Positions 25,371 through 33,672 of a DNA stretch of 64,000 nt are shown piece after piece. The position numbers and the translations under genes are program-made. The stretch covers positions 3,008,001-3,072,000 of the forward strand of contig NZ_CP110389.1 of the NCBI RefSeq assembly GCF_026015985.1, read 5' to 3'. Position 1 is the stretch's first letter. Every line of letters starts with the position of its first letter. Origin of the DNA: Rhodopseudomonas sp. P2A-2r. Its GTDB lineage: Bacteria > Pseudomonadota > Alphaproteobacteria > Rhizobiales > Xanthobacteraceae. The notes beneath the pieces were generated by a model. That model made no database searches, was not told where the DNA came from, and saw only the letters and a list, made by a program, of their open reading frames with translations.

Positions 25371-26317
25371 CAGAAATAGCCCTCCGCTTTCTTGCGTTCC
25401 ATGGACGCGGCGCTGTCACGGTCGATGACGCGGCCCTCGCGCTCGCTCGTGCGTGAGCCCATCATCTCCTGGACGATCTCCGGCAGCGTCGCGGCGGTGG
25501 AGGGCATCGCGCCGGTGAGGGGATAGCAGCCGAGCGTACGAAACCGCACTGAACGCAGCTCCGGCGTCTCGCCCGGCCGCATCGTCATGCGCGCGTCGTC
25601 GACCATGATCAGCGCACCGTCGCGCTCGACCACCGGCCGTGGGGCGGCGAAATACAGCGGCACGATCGGGATATCCTGCAGCAGGATATATTCCCAGATG
25701 TCGAGCTCGGTCCAGTTCGACAACGGGAACACGCGCATGCTTTCGCCCGGCGCCAGCAGCGTATTGTACAGACTCCACAGCTCAGGCCGCTGGTTCTTCG
25801 GATCCCAGCGATGCGCGGCGCTGCGATGCGAGAAGATGCGCTCCTTGGCGCGGGACTTTTCCTCGTCGCGCCGCGCGCCGCCGATTGCGGCATCGAAGCC
25901 GTGCAGGTCGAGCGCCTGGCGCAGCCCCTGGGTCTTCATCACGTCGGTATGCACGGCCGAGCCGTGGCTGAACGGGCCGATGCCCTGCGCGATGCCGTCG
26001 GGATTGATGTGGACCAGCAGATCGAGGCCGAGGTCGCGGACGCGCTGGTCGCGAAACGCGATCATCTCGCGAAACTTCCAGGTGGTGTCCACATGCAGCA
26101 GCGGAAAGGGCGGCTTGCCGGGAAAGAACGCCTTCATCGCCAGATGCAGGAGCACCGAGGAATCCTTGCCGATCGAATACAGCATCACCGGCTTGCGGAA
26201 TTCCGCCGCCACCTCACGCAGGATGTGGATGCTCTCCGCCTCCAGCCGCTGCAGGTGGCTGGTGGTGCCGCGTGCGATTGCCGGCGCGATGTCGGGAGAG
26301 TCGATGGTGTCGATCAT
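25370..26317 (-). CDS. cysD: Sulfate adenylyltransferase subunit 2
   Basis: A 315-residue ATP pyrophosphatase-type subunit making APS from ATP and sulfate with CysN. Blocks: [20 protein letters not shown], the PP-loop-like [58 protein letters not shown], and [19 protein letters not shown], ending ERKKAEGYF, the conserved tail. Its ATG overlaps the sulfotransferase stop by four bases (ATGA), and its own stop overlaps the cysNC start (TGATG), so all three are translationally coupled. No cysH, cysI or cysG adjoins, which points to PAPS for sulfotransfer rather than cysteine synthesis. Confidence 0.96.
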   Translation of the reverse strand: MIDTIDSPDIAPAIARGTTSHLQRLEAESIHILREVAAEFRKPVMLYSIGKDSSVLLHLAMKAFFPGKPPFPLLHVDTTWKFREMIAFRDQRVRDLGLDLLVHINPDGIAQGIGPFSHGSAVHTDVMKTQGLRQALDLHGFDAAIGGARRDEEKSRAKERIFSHRSAAHRWDPKNQRPELWSLYNTLLAPGESMRVFPLSNWTELDIWEYILLQDIPIVPLYFAAPRPVVERDGALIMVDDARMTMRPGETPELRSVRFRTLGCYPLTGAMPSTAATLPEIVQEMMGSRTSEREGRVIDRDSAASMERKKAEGYF

Positions 26318-27333
26318 GCGTCGACACCGAGCACGTCGCCGAACAAACGCTCTGCCGTCGCCGCATCGAAGCCGAGGTCGCGGATGCAGGCCTCCACCGA
26401 CGTCCGGTAGATGCCGTTGATGCCGAAGCGGTCAAGCAGGTCCAGCCGGTCCGCGCTCAGCCCGCTGGTCTTGCGGGTCCGGTAACGATAGGCGGTGTCC
26501 TCGCCATGCAGGCCGGGGACGGTGTAGACCGTGGGCTCCTTGACGAAGGTGATGCGCGCGTCCTTGGATTCCAGTCTGCCCATCTCGTTCCATTCGGTCA
26601 CCGCATCCTCGGTGAAGCGATGCGCCAGCCCGAGCCGTGTGAACAGGGCGCGGATCGATGGCACCGGCTCCTTGCTGGCCTCGTAAACGTAGTGCGTGAC
26701 CGGCACGCCCTGGCGCCGGGCATAGGTCTCGACGCGCAGCGTGTTCAGCGAAGAGATGACGAAGTTCTGCATCAGGGTCGCGTCAGGCACGCGGTCCGAC
26801 CATTTCTCGATCCACGATGCCAGCGAGCTGGCGGGATCACGATCGAGCATGATGAAGTGCAACTTGTCGGCGGGGTAGCCGGCTTCGATCAATGGCTGCA
26901 GCGGCTGGAACAGGCACTCGGCCAGCGCGTAAGGGCCAGCCATTTCCTTGCTGAACACCACCGGGTGGTCGGCGGCGAAGGGCAGGTCCCACGGCGCGCC
27001 GGCACGACCCATCAGCGCGTGGCGGAGCACCACCTTCACCGGCTGGAAGTAGGACGGCATGCCGGCGACACCGAACAGGTTGGTCAGCGCCGTCGATCCG
27101 ACGCGGCACTTGCCCCAGGCGCAATACAGCGTCGGGAAGTCCGCGGCCCGACGACCGCGAAATTCCTGTGCAATGCAGTCGGTGACTTCGCGCATCACCG
27201 CGTCGAGGGTGACGGTGCGGGTCTGGTATTTGTCGTCGGGCATCAGCAGCTGGGTGTTCACGGAGGGATGCTGGCGATGCACGAGATCGGCGAGGCGTTC
27301 GAGTTCGTCGATGGGGGTGGTCACGGAGTTCAT
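26314..27333 (-). CDS. Sulfotransferase family protein
   Basis: 339 residues from [20 protein letters not shown] at 27333, preceded by AGGAG; the longer in-frame extension overlaps the upstream gene and is rejected. The 5'-phosphosulfate loop is [17 protein letters not shown] (71-87). The 3'-phosphate element is [12 protein letters not shown] with Arg164 and Ser168/169. Layout therefore suits a PAPS-dependent enzyme that transfers sulfate to a hydroxyl or amine. It lies 34 bases after the FAD protein gene and overlaps cysD by four bases. The acceptor is unknown. It has no signal peptide, so it acts in the cytoplasm, probably on a small molecule or lipid precursor. Confidence 0.85.
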   Translation of the reverse strand: MNSVTTPIDELERLADLVHRQHPSVNTQLLMPDDKYQTRTVTLDAVMREVTDCIAQEFRGRRAADFPTLYCAWGKCRVGSTALTNLFGVAGMPSYFQPVKVVLRHALMGRAGAPWDLPFAADHPVVFSKEMAGPYALAECLFQPLQPLIEAGYPADKLHFIMLDRDPASSLASWIEKWSDRVPDATLMQNFVISSLNTLRVETYARRQGVPVTHYVYEASKEPVPSIRALFTRLGLAHRFTEDAVTEWNEMGRLESKDARITFVKEPTVYTVPGLHGEDTAYRYRTRKTSGLSADRLDLLDRFGINGIYRTSVEACIRDLGFDAATAERLFGDVLGVDA

Positions 27334-27367
27334 GTGCGGTGCTCCTGGCGGGCTTGATGACGGAAGG

Positions 27368-28873
27368 TCAGTCCACGGCTTCGAGTTTGGCGGCGGTCTC
27401 GGCGCCGGTGCTGCGCGATCGCAGTTGCTCTGCATTGCGAAGGATGGTGTCGATGACGGATTCGGCGCGGCGCAGGTTGATGTCGACCGCGCCGGCATAG
27501 AAGTGCGTGCCCTTGGTCGGGCTGCCGACCGCGAAGATGTTGCTGTGCTTGCTGCCGCGCTCGTCGAGGACGCGGCTGTCGTCGTAGTCGCAGCGAATGC
27601 CGCCATGCGCATCGAGAACGACGAGACCCTGGCGCTGCATGTCGGCATAGAGCGGCAGCGCATCAAGCTGATAGGACGGGCCGGTGGCGGCGATCACATG
27701 ATCCATATCGCAACTGCTGCCGGTTCCGAATGTCGCCCGAAAGCGGCTGCCGATGGCGGTCACGGTGCGTAGCGACGAACGGGTCGACAGTCGGCCGGTG
27801 CGCAGCAGGTCGCGCACCTTGAGGGCATTGGCCAGCGGCATTGCGGAGCGGTTCCTGAGCCAGCCGGAGTTGTAGTAGGTCATGAAGCGGGATTTCTCGC
27901 CGTGATCCATCTTGCTCCAGGCGTCGCAGACGATGTCGACAACGCCGGTCAGGTAGGAGGTCACGTTCGGTGCGCGCGCTTCGGTCTGTGCGATATTGTG
28001 CTCGAGGTCGGCGAGTGCATCGGCATGGTCGTTGCTGAACGACAGGTTGCAGCGCAATCCCGTGGTGGCGTACAGCAGGCGGGAGATGGTGGATGCCAGG
28101 TCGTCGGCCTCGGTCCGGCCGATGCCGTCGACGTAGCGACGCAGCGCGTCGCGGAATTCGCCGTCGGCAGCCGGCTTGCTGATCGCCTGCACGGTGGGAA
28201 ACAGGCCGCTGCGGGACATGCAGGTGATCCGGATGGAGGGATGGCTACGCGCCAGTGCCAGCACGCTGTCGATGGCGGTCAGGCCGCTGCCGAGAATGCC
28301 GACCTCCAGGTCGCTCCGATCGGCGAAGCTGAAGTCAGCATAGGGATCGGGCACGAAGTTTTTGCTGGCGGCGAGGTTGTAATTGTCGCCGGGCACGTTG
28401 TGCCCGGTGCACAATACCATCACCGACGACACGTAGCTTTCATGGTGATCCGTCTCGAGCACAATGTCGCCGGCGGGGGTGAGGTGCATGGCGACGACTT
28501 CGGCATGTTCGACCGAGACGCGGATGCCGACATTGCGGCAGCGCTCGATGGCGGACTGCCTGACGTCCTCGAGATAGTCGCGATAGACCTTGCGTGGCAG
28601 GTGATCGTTGGCCTCGCAGGGAACGCCGGCCCGCGATGTCCAGCGCAGGAAGTCCTGACTGTCGCCGGCGCGGATCGACATGGTCGACACCCGCATGTTG
28701 AGCAGATGCTGATCGCTCTGGGTGCGATAGGCCATGCCGCCGTCAAAACCCGACTTGTCGAACAGCTGGATCTCCGACACCGGGCTGCGATCCCCGCCTG
28801 AACAGGCCAGTTCGGCAAGATGCCGCAGGATGGCGATCCCGGTCGCGCCGCAGCCAACGATGCTGATTTTCAT
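27368..28873 (-). CDS. FAD/NAD(P)-binding protein, probable oxidoreductase or monooxygenase
   Basis: 501 residues from MKISIVGCGATGIAILRHLA at 28873, with GGAGAG upstream. The Rossmann GxGxxG is Gly7-Gly12. A second dinucleotide motif follows mid-protein, LEVGILGSGLTAIDSVLALA. Other blocks: LFDKSGFDGGMAYRTQSDQH, LNMRVSTMSIRAG, VMVLCTGHNVPG, DHVIAATGPSYQLD and NIFAVGSPTKGTHFYAGAVD. This matches the FAD-NAD(P)-binding family (PF13454 type) related to N-hydroxylating monooxygenases. As first gene of the sulfation operon it may make the hydroxyl that the sulfotransferase then sulfates; that is inference. Confidence 0.85.
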   Translation of the reverse strand: MKISIVGCGATGIAILRHLAELACSGGDRSPVSEIQLFDKSGFDGGMAYRTQSDQHLLNMRVSTMSIRAGDSQDFLRWTSRAGVPCEANDHLPRKVYRDYLEDVRQSAIERCRNVGIRVSVEHAEVVAMHLTPAGDIVLETDHHESYVSSVMVLCTGHNVPGDNYNLAASKNFVPDPYADFSFADRSDLEVGILGSGLTAIDSVLALARSHPSIRITCMSRSGLFPTVQAISKPAADGEFRDALRRYVDGIGRTEADDLASTISRLLYATTGLRCNLSFSNDHADALADLEHNIAQTEARAPNVTSYLTGVVDIVCDAWSKMDHGEKSRFMTYYNSGWLRNRSAMPLANALKVRDLLRTGRLSTRSSLRTVTAIGSRFRATFGTGSSCDMDHVIAATGPSYQLDALPLYADMQRQGLVVLDAHGGIRCDYDDSRVLDERGSKHSNIFAVGSPTKGTHFYAGAVDINLRRAESVIDTILRNAEQLRSRSTGAETAAKLEAVD

Positions 28874-29010
28874 TTTTCTCTCCTGACGACCGGATGCTTG
28901 CGTACAAAAGGCAAGGCTTCGCATGGCCAGCTCTGACGGCCGGCTTGCTGTAGTGAGGTGATCGACGAGGCGGCCGGGGCGCGATGCGGCGATTGCACCC
29001 CGGTGGTGGT

Positions 29011-31041
29011 TCAGGCTGCCCTGACAGTCTGCAGGAAGCTCTCGACTTCGCTCTTGAGGCTGCCGCTCTCCTTCGACAGCGAGCGGGCCGACATCAGCAC
29101 CTGGGCCGAGGCCGAGCCGGTGGCGCTGGCCCCGCGGTTGACTTGCGTGATCTTCTCCGCGACCTGGGCGGTGCCCTTGGCCGCTTCGCCGACATTGCGG
29201 GCGATCTCGGAGGTCGCTGCGCCCTGTTCTTCAACGGTGGCGGCAATGATCGAGGCGATCTCCGCGATGCGGCTGATGGTCGAACCGATCTCCTTGATCG
29301 CGCCAACGGAGTCTCTGGTTGCCGCCTGCATGCCGGTGATCTGCACGCTGATCTCGTCGGTGGCCTTCGCGGTCTGCGCCGCCAGCGCCTTGACCTCGCT
29401 GGCGACCACGGCAAAGCCGCGGCCGGATTCGCCGGCGCGGGCCGCCTCGATGGTGGCGTTGAGTGCGAGCAGGTTGGTCTGCTCGGCAATCGCAGTGATC
29501 AGCTTGACAACGTCGCCGATGCGGCCGGCGGCCTCCGACAATTCGTTGATGCGCACGTCCGTGAGCTCGGCCTGTTTGACGGCTTCGCCGGCGATGCGGC
29601 TGGAATCGTGCACCTGTCGGCTGATTTCGGTGACGGACGCGCTCATTTCTTCGGCGGCGGAGGCCACCGATTCCACGTTGGCCGAAGCTTCCTCGGAGGC
29701 CGAGGCGACCAGGCCGGACAGTTGCTGGGTTTCTTCCGCCGTTCCGGACAGCGTGCCCGCGGCCTTCTCGAGTTCGCCGGAGGCCGACGATACGGATTCG
29801 ACGATGCCGCCCACCGCCGCCTGGAACGCGTCTGCCAGTTTGGCCATTTCGGCCTTGCGGCGACCAGCAGTGGCGGCCTCCAGATCCTTCTGTTCCGCTT
29901 CCATCTGCTCGATGCGAATCAGATTGTCTCGGAAGGTGCGTGCCGCGCGGGCATTGTCGCCGACTTCGTCGCCGCGCTCGGTATAGGGGATGGCGACTGC
30001 CTCGTTGCCGCCGGCGAGGTCGAGCAGCACTTCGCCGATGCGGCGGATCGGGCGGGCGATGGTCAGCACCGAGAACAGCGCAGAGCCGATCTGCACCAGC
30101 ACCACCAGCGCGCCGACCGCGAGCGCAACCGTCGCGACGCGGCTCAGTTCCGCGAGCAATTCGGCCTGCCGCATGGCGGCAAATCCGTTGGCGACCTCGG
30201 TCAGCTTGACGATGCGGCTGCCGATGTCTGCGACAAGCGGGGCTGCCTGCTCGTCGCGGATGTGGAATTTGCGGTCTTCGGCCTTGGCGACGGCTTCCGC
30301 TGAGCTCTTGAACTTGACGGCTGCCGCGACCAGCGTGTCGATGACCGCGGTCTGACCGGCTTCGCCGGCCAGCTTGCGCGCGCGTTTGAGCGAGTCGATC
30401 GCCACGACGGCCTCGCTGGAGAGGAGTTCGATCTGCTTTGGCTCAGCCGCAGCAGCAAACTGCCAGGCGGCGGCGCGCGCTGCGTTGTAGGCGCCGTCCG
30501 CTGTCCGCAATTCAAGCTCGATATCCCGATGATTGGGTAGCGCGGCCAAAGCAGGGGAGGCCAGCAATCCGTCGAAGGCGCGGTCCCAGTTCAGCGTTGC
30601 CTGGGCGCGTTCCACACCGCCATCGAGCGCGGCCTTCCTTGCCGCGGCAAGGTCAGCGGCGATAGTCAGATATTTCTGAAAGATCACCTGGATCGCGCGA
30701 TAGCCGTCTTTCGTCGGCTGCCGTGTGGCGCGCTGCTCGGCGGCGTTCAGAAGTGCGCTGGCTCCGGCGAGATGCCCGTGCACCTCCTTCAGGCCATTCT
30801 CCATCTGGGCCACCGTGTTGGCACTGCCGATATTGCGCATCGCGAGCTCGGTCCGCGCCAGCAACACGTCGGTTCCCTGCAGGTCGGATTTGTTGGACGT
30901 ATTGACGAGGACCATCCGGCTCGACAATGCGATCGAGTCGTTGCCGATGATCTCGTTGGTCATCATGCCCGCTATGAGCAATACGCCGATGCCTGCCGTC
31001 AGGCCAAGCTTGGTGCCGATGCGAAAGTTGAGCCGGGCCAA
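29011..31041 (-). CDS. Methyl-accepting chemotaxis protein
   Basis: 676 residues from a TTG start ([17 protein letters not shown]) after AGGGGG. TM1 is about 10-30. A helical periplasmic sensor region follows to about 300. TM2 is around 310-335 ([20 protein letters not shown]), then HAMP ([20 protein letters not shown] ... [17 protein letters not shown]). The signalling hairpin tip is [40 protein letters not shown]. It ends [12 protein letters not shown] without a CheR-tethering pentapeptide. The HAMP-linked RTFRDN...[13 protein letters not shown] coiled coil is typical of rhizobial receptors. Ligand unknown. Confidence 0.95.
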   Translation of the reverse strand: MARLNFRIGTKLGLTAGIGVLLIAGMMTNEIIGNDSIALSSRMVLVNTSNKSDLQGTDVLLARTELAMRNIGSANTVAQMENGLKEVHGHLAGASALLNAAEQRATRQPTKDGYRAIQVIFQKYLTIAADLAAARKAALDGGVERAQATLNWDRAFDGLLASPALAALPNHRDIELELRTADGAYNAARAAAWQFAAAAEPKQIELLSSEAVVAIDSLKRARKLAGEAGQTAVIDTLVAAAVKFKSSAEAVAKAEDRKFHIRDEQAAPLVADIGSRIVKLTEVANGFAAMRQAELLAELSRVATVALAVGALVVLVQIGSALFSVLTIARPIRRIGEVLLDLAGGNEAVAIPYTERGDEVGDNARAARTFRDNLIRIEQMEAEQKDLEAATAGRRKAEMAKLADAFQAAVGGIVESVSSASGELEKAAGTLSGTAEETQQLSGLVASASEEASANVESVASAAEEMSASVTEISRQVHDSSRIAGEAVKQAELTDVRINELSEAAGRIGDVVKLITAIAEQTNLLALNATIEAARAGESGRGFAVVASEVKALAAQTAKATDEISVQITGMQAATRDSVGAIKEIGSTISRIAEIASIIAATVEEQGAATSEIARNVGEAAKGTAQVAEKITQVNRGASATGSASAQVLMSARSLSKESGSLKSEVESFLQTVRAA

Positions 31042-31427
31042 GAGACGCCCCCTGTTTTTTGAGAGTTTTGAGTGGGGCTTTACCTTTGCCTCCGGGATTC
31101 ACGGTCGGCTCTTGCATTTAATTAAGGGTGAAGTTTTCGGGTCGTACAACCCCGGGGGTATTTGGCGCGGTTATGGCTCGGCAACCGGAGGTGATGCAGG
31201 GCAGCGACGCTGACGAGGTTGTGCCCGCACAGAACAGGGCAGCACTCATTGCGCTGTCGGGCCGTGACGTCATGCGTCGATAGCAAAGAGCCGAAGCATC
31301 GATGGACCGTGACGCGGCACCAACGGGCTATCTTCCCGGGCGGTGGCGCTGGCCATCACCGGCGCAGGGGCGCAGCTTTTGCGTATGGTCACGAGCTGAG
31401 CTAGGCAGATGGAAAAGGGAGGTTGTG
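31042..31427. other. Divergent intergenic region
   Basis: About 385 bases between the chemoreceptor and the ABM-domain gene, which diverge. An AT-rich patch (TTTAATTAAGGGTGAAG near 31117) may belong to the receptor promoter. I see no convincing additional gene; the frame upstream of 31428 is Arg/Trp-rich and looks spurious. Confidence 0.45.
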
Positions 31428-31778
31428 ATGATTGCCGTCATCTTTGAAGTCTGGCCGAAGCCGGAACATCGTCAGCAGTACTTCGATCTTGCTGCCGAGC
31501 TGAAGCCGCTGCTTGCGACGATCGACGGCTTCATTTCGGTGGAGCGGTTTGAGAGCCTGACCGAGCCTGGAAAGATACTGTCTCTCTCGCTGTTCCGGGA
31601 CGAGGCGGCAGTGGCTGCGTGGCGCAATACGCCTGAGCACCGCGCGACCCAGGGCCGCGGCCGTGCGCAGATCTTTGCCAACTATCGTTTGCGCATCGCC
31701 GGCATTATCCGCGACTATGGCATGACGGACCGTGCAGAAGCACCGAGCGATAGTCGCACCAGACACGACGGTCTCTGA
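31428..31778 (+). CDS. Antibiotic biosynthesis monooxygenase (ABM) domain protein
   Basis: 116 residues from MIAVIFEVWPKPEHRQQYFD at 31428, with a strong AGGGAGG site upstream; an earlier in-frame start lacks one. The single ABM ferredoxin-like barrel has LLATIDGFISVERFESLTEP, KILSLSLFRDEAAVAAWRN and TPEHRATQGRGRAQIFANYR, then RLRIAGIIRDYGMTDRAEAP. The His in EHRATQ and the Trp in AAWRN are usual in this family. These small proteins are monooxygenases or stress-related; no specific reaction can be given. The tail past about residue 100 is probably disordered. Confidence 0.88.
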   Translation: MIAVIFEVWPKPEHRQQYFDLAAELKPLLATIDGFISVERFESLTEPGKILSLSLFRDEAAVAAWRNTPEHRATQGRGRAQIFANYRLRIAGIIRDYGMTDRAEAPSDSRTRHDGL

Positions 31779-31847
31779 TCGTCACAGCCCGGACGGACGC
31801 TTGTCGAAGCGCCGGCCGGGATGTCAATACGATCTGCCAGATCGTAG

Positions 31848-32303
31848 TCAGTTTCGCGTACCGCCGTCGGCGCCATCGCGCCCGTTAGCCGGCGGCTGCG
31901 GTCGCGACGGTGCTGCGCCCGTGGTTACGCCGGGCTGGTTGTTCTGGTTGTTGTGCGGCGTCACGTCGCGAACTCCCGGAGACACCGGCGGCTTGGAGTC
32001 GGCGATGTTGTTGGTGGGCGTTCGGGGCGTCGTCTGGGCGTTGTCCTGAACGGCCGGCGCACTCTGCGTCGCTGACTTCGAGCTGTCCGCGGGATTCATT
32101 GACCCCGCATTGAGGCCATAGAACACCGCACCGAGAATGACGGCAATACCAAGCGCCGCCATCGCGATCCGGCCGCCATTGGCCGGCGCCTCCGCGAGCT
32201 GCGGATCTGGCTGGATTTTCTCGAGGCGGTCTGCGCGGCGCGTCATCTCGTCGTCGGCTCCATTCGGGCGATAGGGATCGTTCGGGTTGATGGGGTTGGC
32301 CAT
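31848..32303 (-). CDS. Single-pass membrane protein with disordered tail, unknown
   Basis: 151 residues: MANPINPNDPYRPNGADDEM then a charged stretch to about residue 45, one transmembrane helix (IAMAALGIAVILGAVFYGLN, about 46-66), and a long Ser/Thr/Asn/Pro-rich tail (for example NNQNNQPGVTTG) likely periplasmic. A GAGGATC site precedes the start. The hydrophilic N-terminus with PNDPYRP resembles other small membrane proteins of Bradyrhizobium, including the one at 33093-33305. Function unknown. Confidence 0.72.
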   Translation of the reverse strand: MANPINPNDPYRPNGADDEMTRRADRLEKIQPDPQLAEAPANGGRIAMAALGIAVILGAVFYGLNAGSMNPADSSKSATQSAPAVQDNAQTTPRTPTNNIADSKPPVSPGVRDVTPHNNQNNQPGVTTGAAPSRPQPPANGRDGADGGTRN

Positions 32304-32439
32304 GTCGGATCCTCCTGTGCGGGAAGATAAACAGCGGAGCCGGGCAGGTGTTCCGCGCGCCGGGCGATGGCTAATCAGATTTTAACAGCTGGCTGCGAGA
32401 ATCAGCGCAGTGATTCATCTGAACAGGCTGGCGTCGTAA

Positions 32440-33096
32440 ATGTTTGATACGATCATTTTGCTCGCTGGCGCGGTCGAGCAGGCCGCTTTGGCATCGGTGT
32501 TGCGCGGCTATAATTCGCAGTTGCTGGTCCATCCGGTCTTCACCGTCGCCGATCTTGCCGCCATCGAGTCCGAATGGCTGCAGCGCGCCCGCCTGATTGC
32601 CTTCGCGACGCCGACGACCGTGCCGCCCGAAACGCTCGAACAGCTCGGCTTCGGCGCCTATCGTTTCCATCCGGGATCGCCGCAATATCCCGACGCCGCG
32701 CCGGCGCGACTCGCGCTGCAGGACGGCGCACGGCACTTCGGCGCGACCGCGCATCGCATGACGCCGCGCGATGATGCCGGTCCGATCGTCGATGTCGAGA
32801 TGTTTCCGGTCCCGCAGGACATCGAACTGCACGGGCTTGAAGAGTTGGCCCTCGGCCGCGTGATGCAGATGTTCTGGCGTCTGGCCGGACCGCTGTCGAC
32901 GCAGTCGCAACCCCTCGTGCAGCGTGCCATGCGCTGGGGCGCCCGTCGTGAGGAGGCTGCCGACGCCGCCAGCGCGATTCACCAGACGATTCGCGGGCGT
33001 AGCATGCCCGTTCTGCGGCATATTGTATCGGCGCCGCAGCGTCGGCGGATGGCGCTGCATGCGGTGCCCGACGCAACCGAAGCTGTCGAGGGCTAG
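32440..33096 (+). CDS. Formyltransferase-fold protein, catalytic Asn apparently replaced
   Basis: 218 residues. The N-terminal part is Rossmann-like (TIILLAGAVEQAALASVLRG). The loop AYRFHPGSPQYPDAAPARLA corresponds to the N-x-H-x-S/G-x-x-P loop of 10-formyltetrahydrofolate transferases, and ATAHRMTPRDDAGPIVDVEM to the segment with the catalytic Asp. His is kept but the usual Asn reads Arg (YRFH). Glycinamide and methionyl-tRNA formyltransferases carry Asn, His and Asp, so this is either a different reaction or a non-catalytic relative. The C-terminal 60 residues are not the tRNA-binding domain. Its stop overlaps that of the convergent gene by a few bases. Confidence 0.72.
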   Translation: MFDTIILLAGAVEQAALASVLRGYNSQLLVHPVFTVADLAAIESEWLQRARLIAFATPTTVPPETLEQLGFGAYRFHPGSPQYPDAAPARLALQDGARHFGATAHRMTPRDDAGPIVDVEMFPVPQDIELHGLEELALGRVMQMFWRLAGPLSTQSQPLVQRAMRWGARREEAADAASAIHQTIRGRSMPVLRHIVSAPQRRRMALHAVPDATEAVEG

Positions 33097-33305
33097 TGGC
33101 TGGACGCCATTGTCTGGTGCGCCACTGGCGCGGATGACGAGTGCACGGCGGGTGACTTGCCGCCCAGCTCGTAGAAGACGAATCCCAGCACGATCATGAG
33201 CGCCACGCCAATCATGGCCTTGGTCGGTTTGTGATCATGAACCGTCCCGAAGTCGGTCGCGCCCGGGCTGCTGCTGGGAGCGCCGCTGTGAATCTCATGC
33301 GCCAT
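33093..33305 (-). CDS. Small single-pass membrane protein, unknown
   Basis: 70 residues from MAHEIHSGAPSSSPGATDFG at 33305, with GAGGAGGATC just upstream; this strong site decides the start. One membrane helix (KAMIGVALMIVLGFVFYELG) lies between a hydrophilic N-terminus and a Ser/His-rich tail ending MASSH. It resembles the organisation of the 151-residue protein at 31848-32303. No function can be assigned. Confidence 0.72.
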   Translation of the reverse strand: MAHEIHSGAPSSSPGATDFGTVHDHKPTKAMIGVALMIVLGFVFYELGGKSPAVHSSSAPVAHQTMASSH

Positions 33306-33672
33306 ATGATCCTCCTCGCCTGAGTGGTCAGGGTGGTCCCTAGCCAATGGCTGGTAAAGGCCAATGTTCCGCCTTTTGCTGCCTAATTCGCAGCACTATT
33401 GCGATTGCGGAGCCTTGCTGCGCTGCCGCAGAGCGAGCAGGGGGCTTACGTCCTTGCGCAGGGCGGCCCTGCAGCGACACAAGCCGTCGCCTCTGTCGCC
33501 GGTTCCAGAACGAAATTGCGTTGTTGTTTCGCGGACCTCCGTTGCGGAGAATTGAGGTGCGCCGGCCTCGGAAACCAACATAGACTGTTTCTAATGGAGT
33601 CGATGACTCCGTCTCAAGATCAACAACAGCGCCGCTGCAAGACCAGCGAGTATCGCAGCGAATGAGGGCGGA
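33306..33672. promoter_or_regulatory. Intergenic region with a perfect palindrome before the catabolic operon
   Basis: About 365 bases before the indolepyruvate oxidoreductase gene. At 33596-33610 is the palindrome GGAGTC-GAT-GACTCC (six-base arms, three-base spacer), preceded by TAGACT and a run TTTCTAAT. This is a plausible operator for a catabolic repressor, but none is encoded next to it. The rest shows no gene. Confidence 0.35.

Noticed and set aside
23479..26317. Ordinary cysteine-biosynthesis sulfate assimilation operon
   Set aside because: No cysH, cysI or cysG adjoins and a sulfotransferase is coupled to cysD, so a sulfation role is favoured, though not proven.
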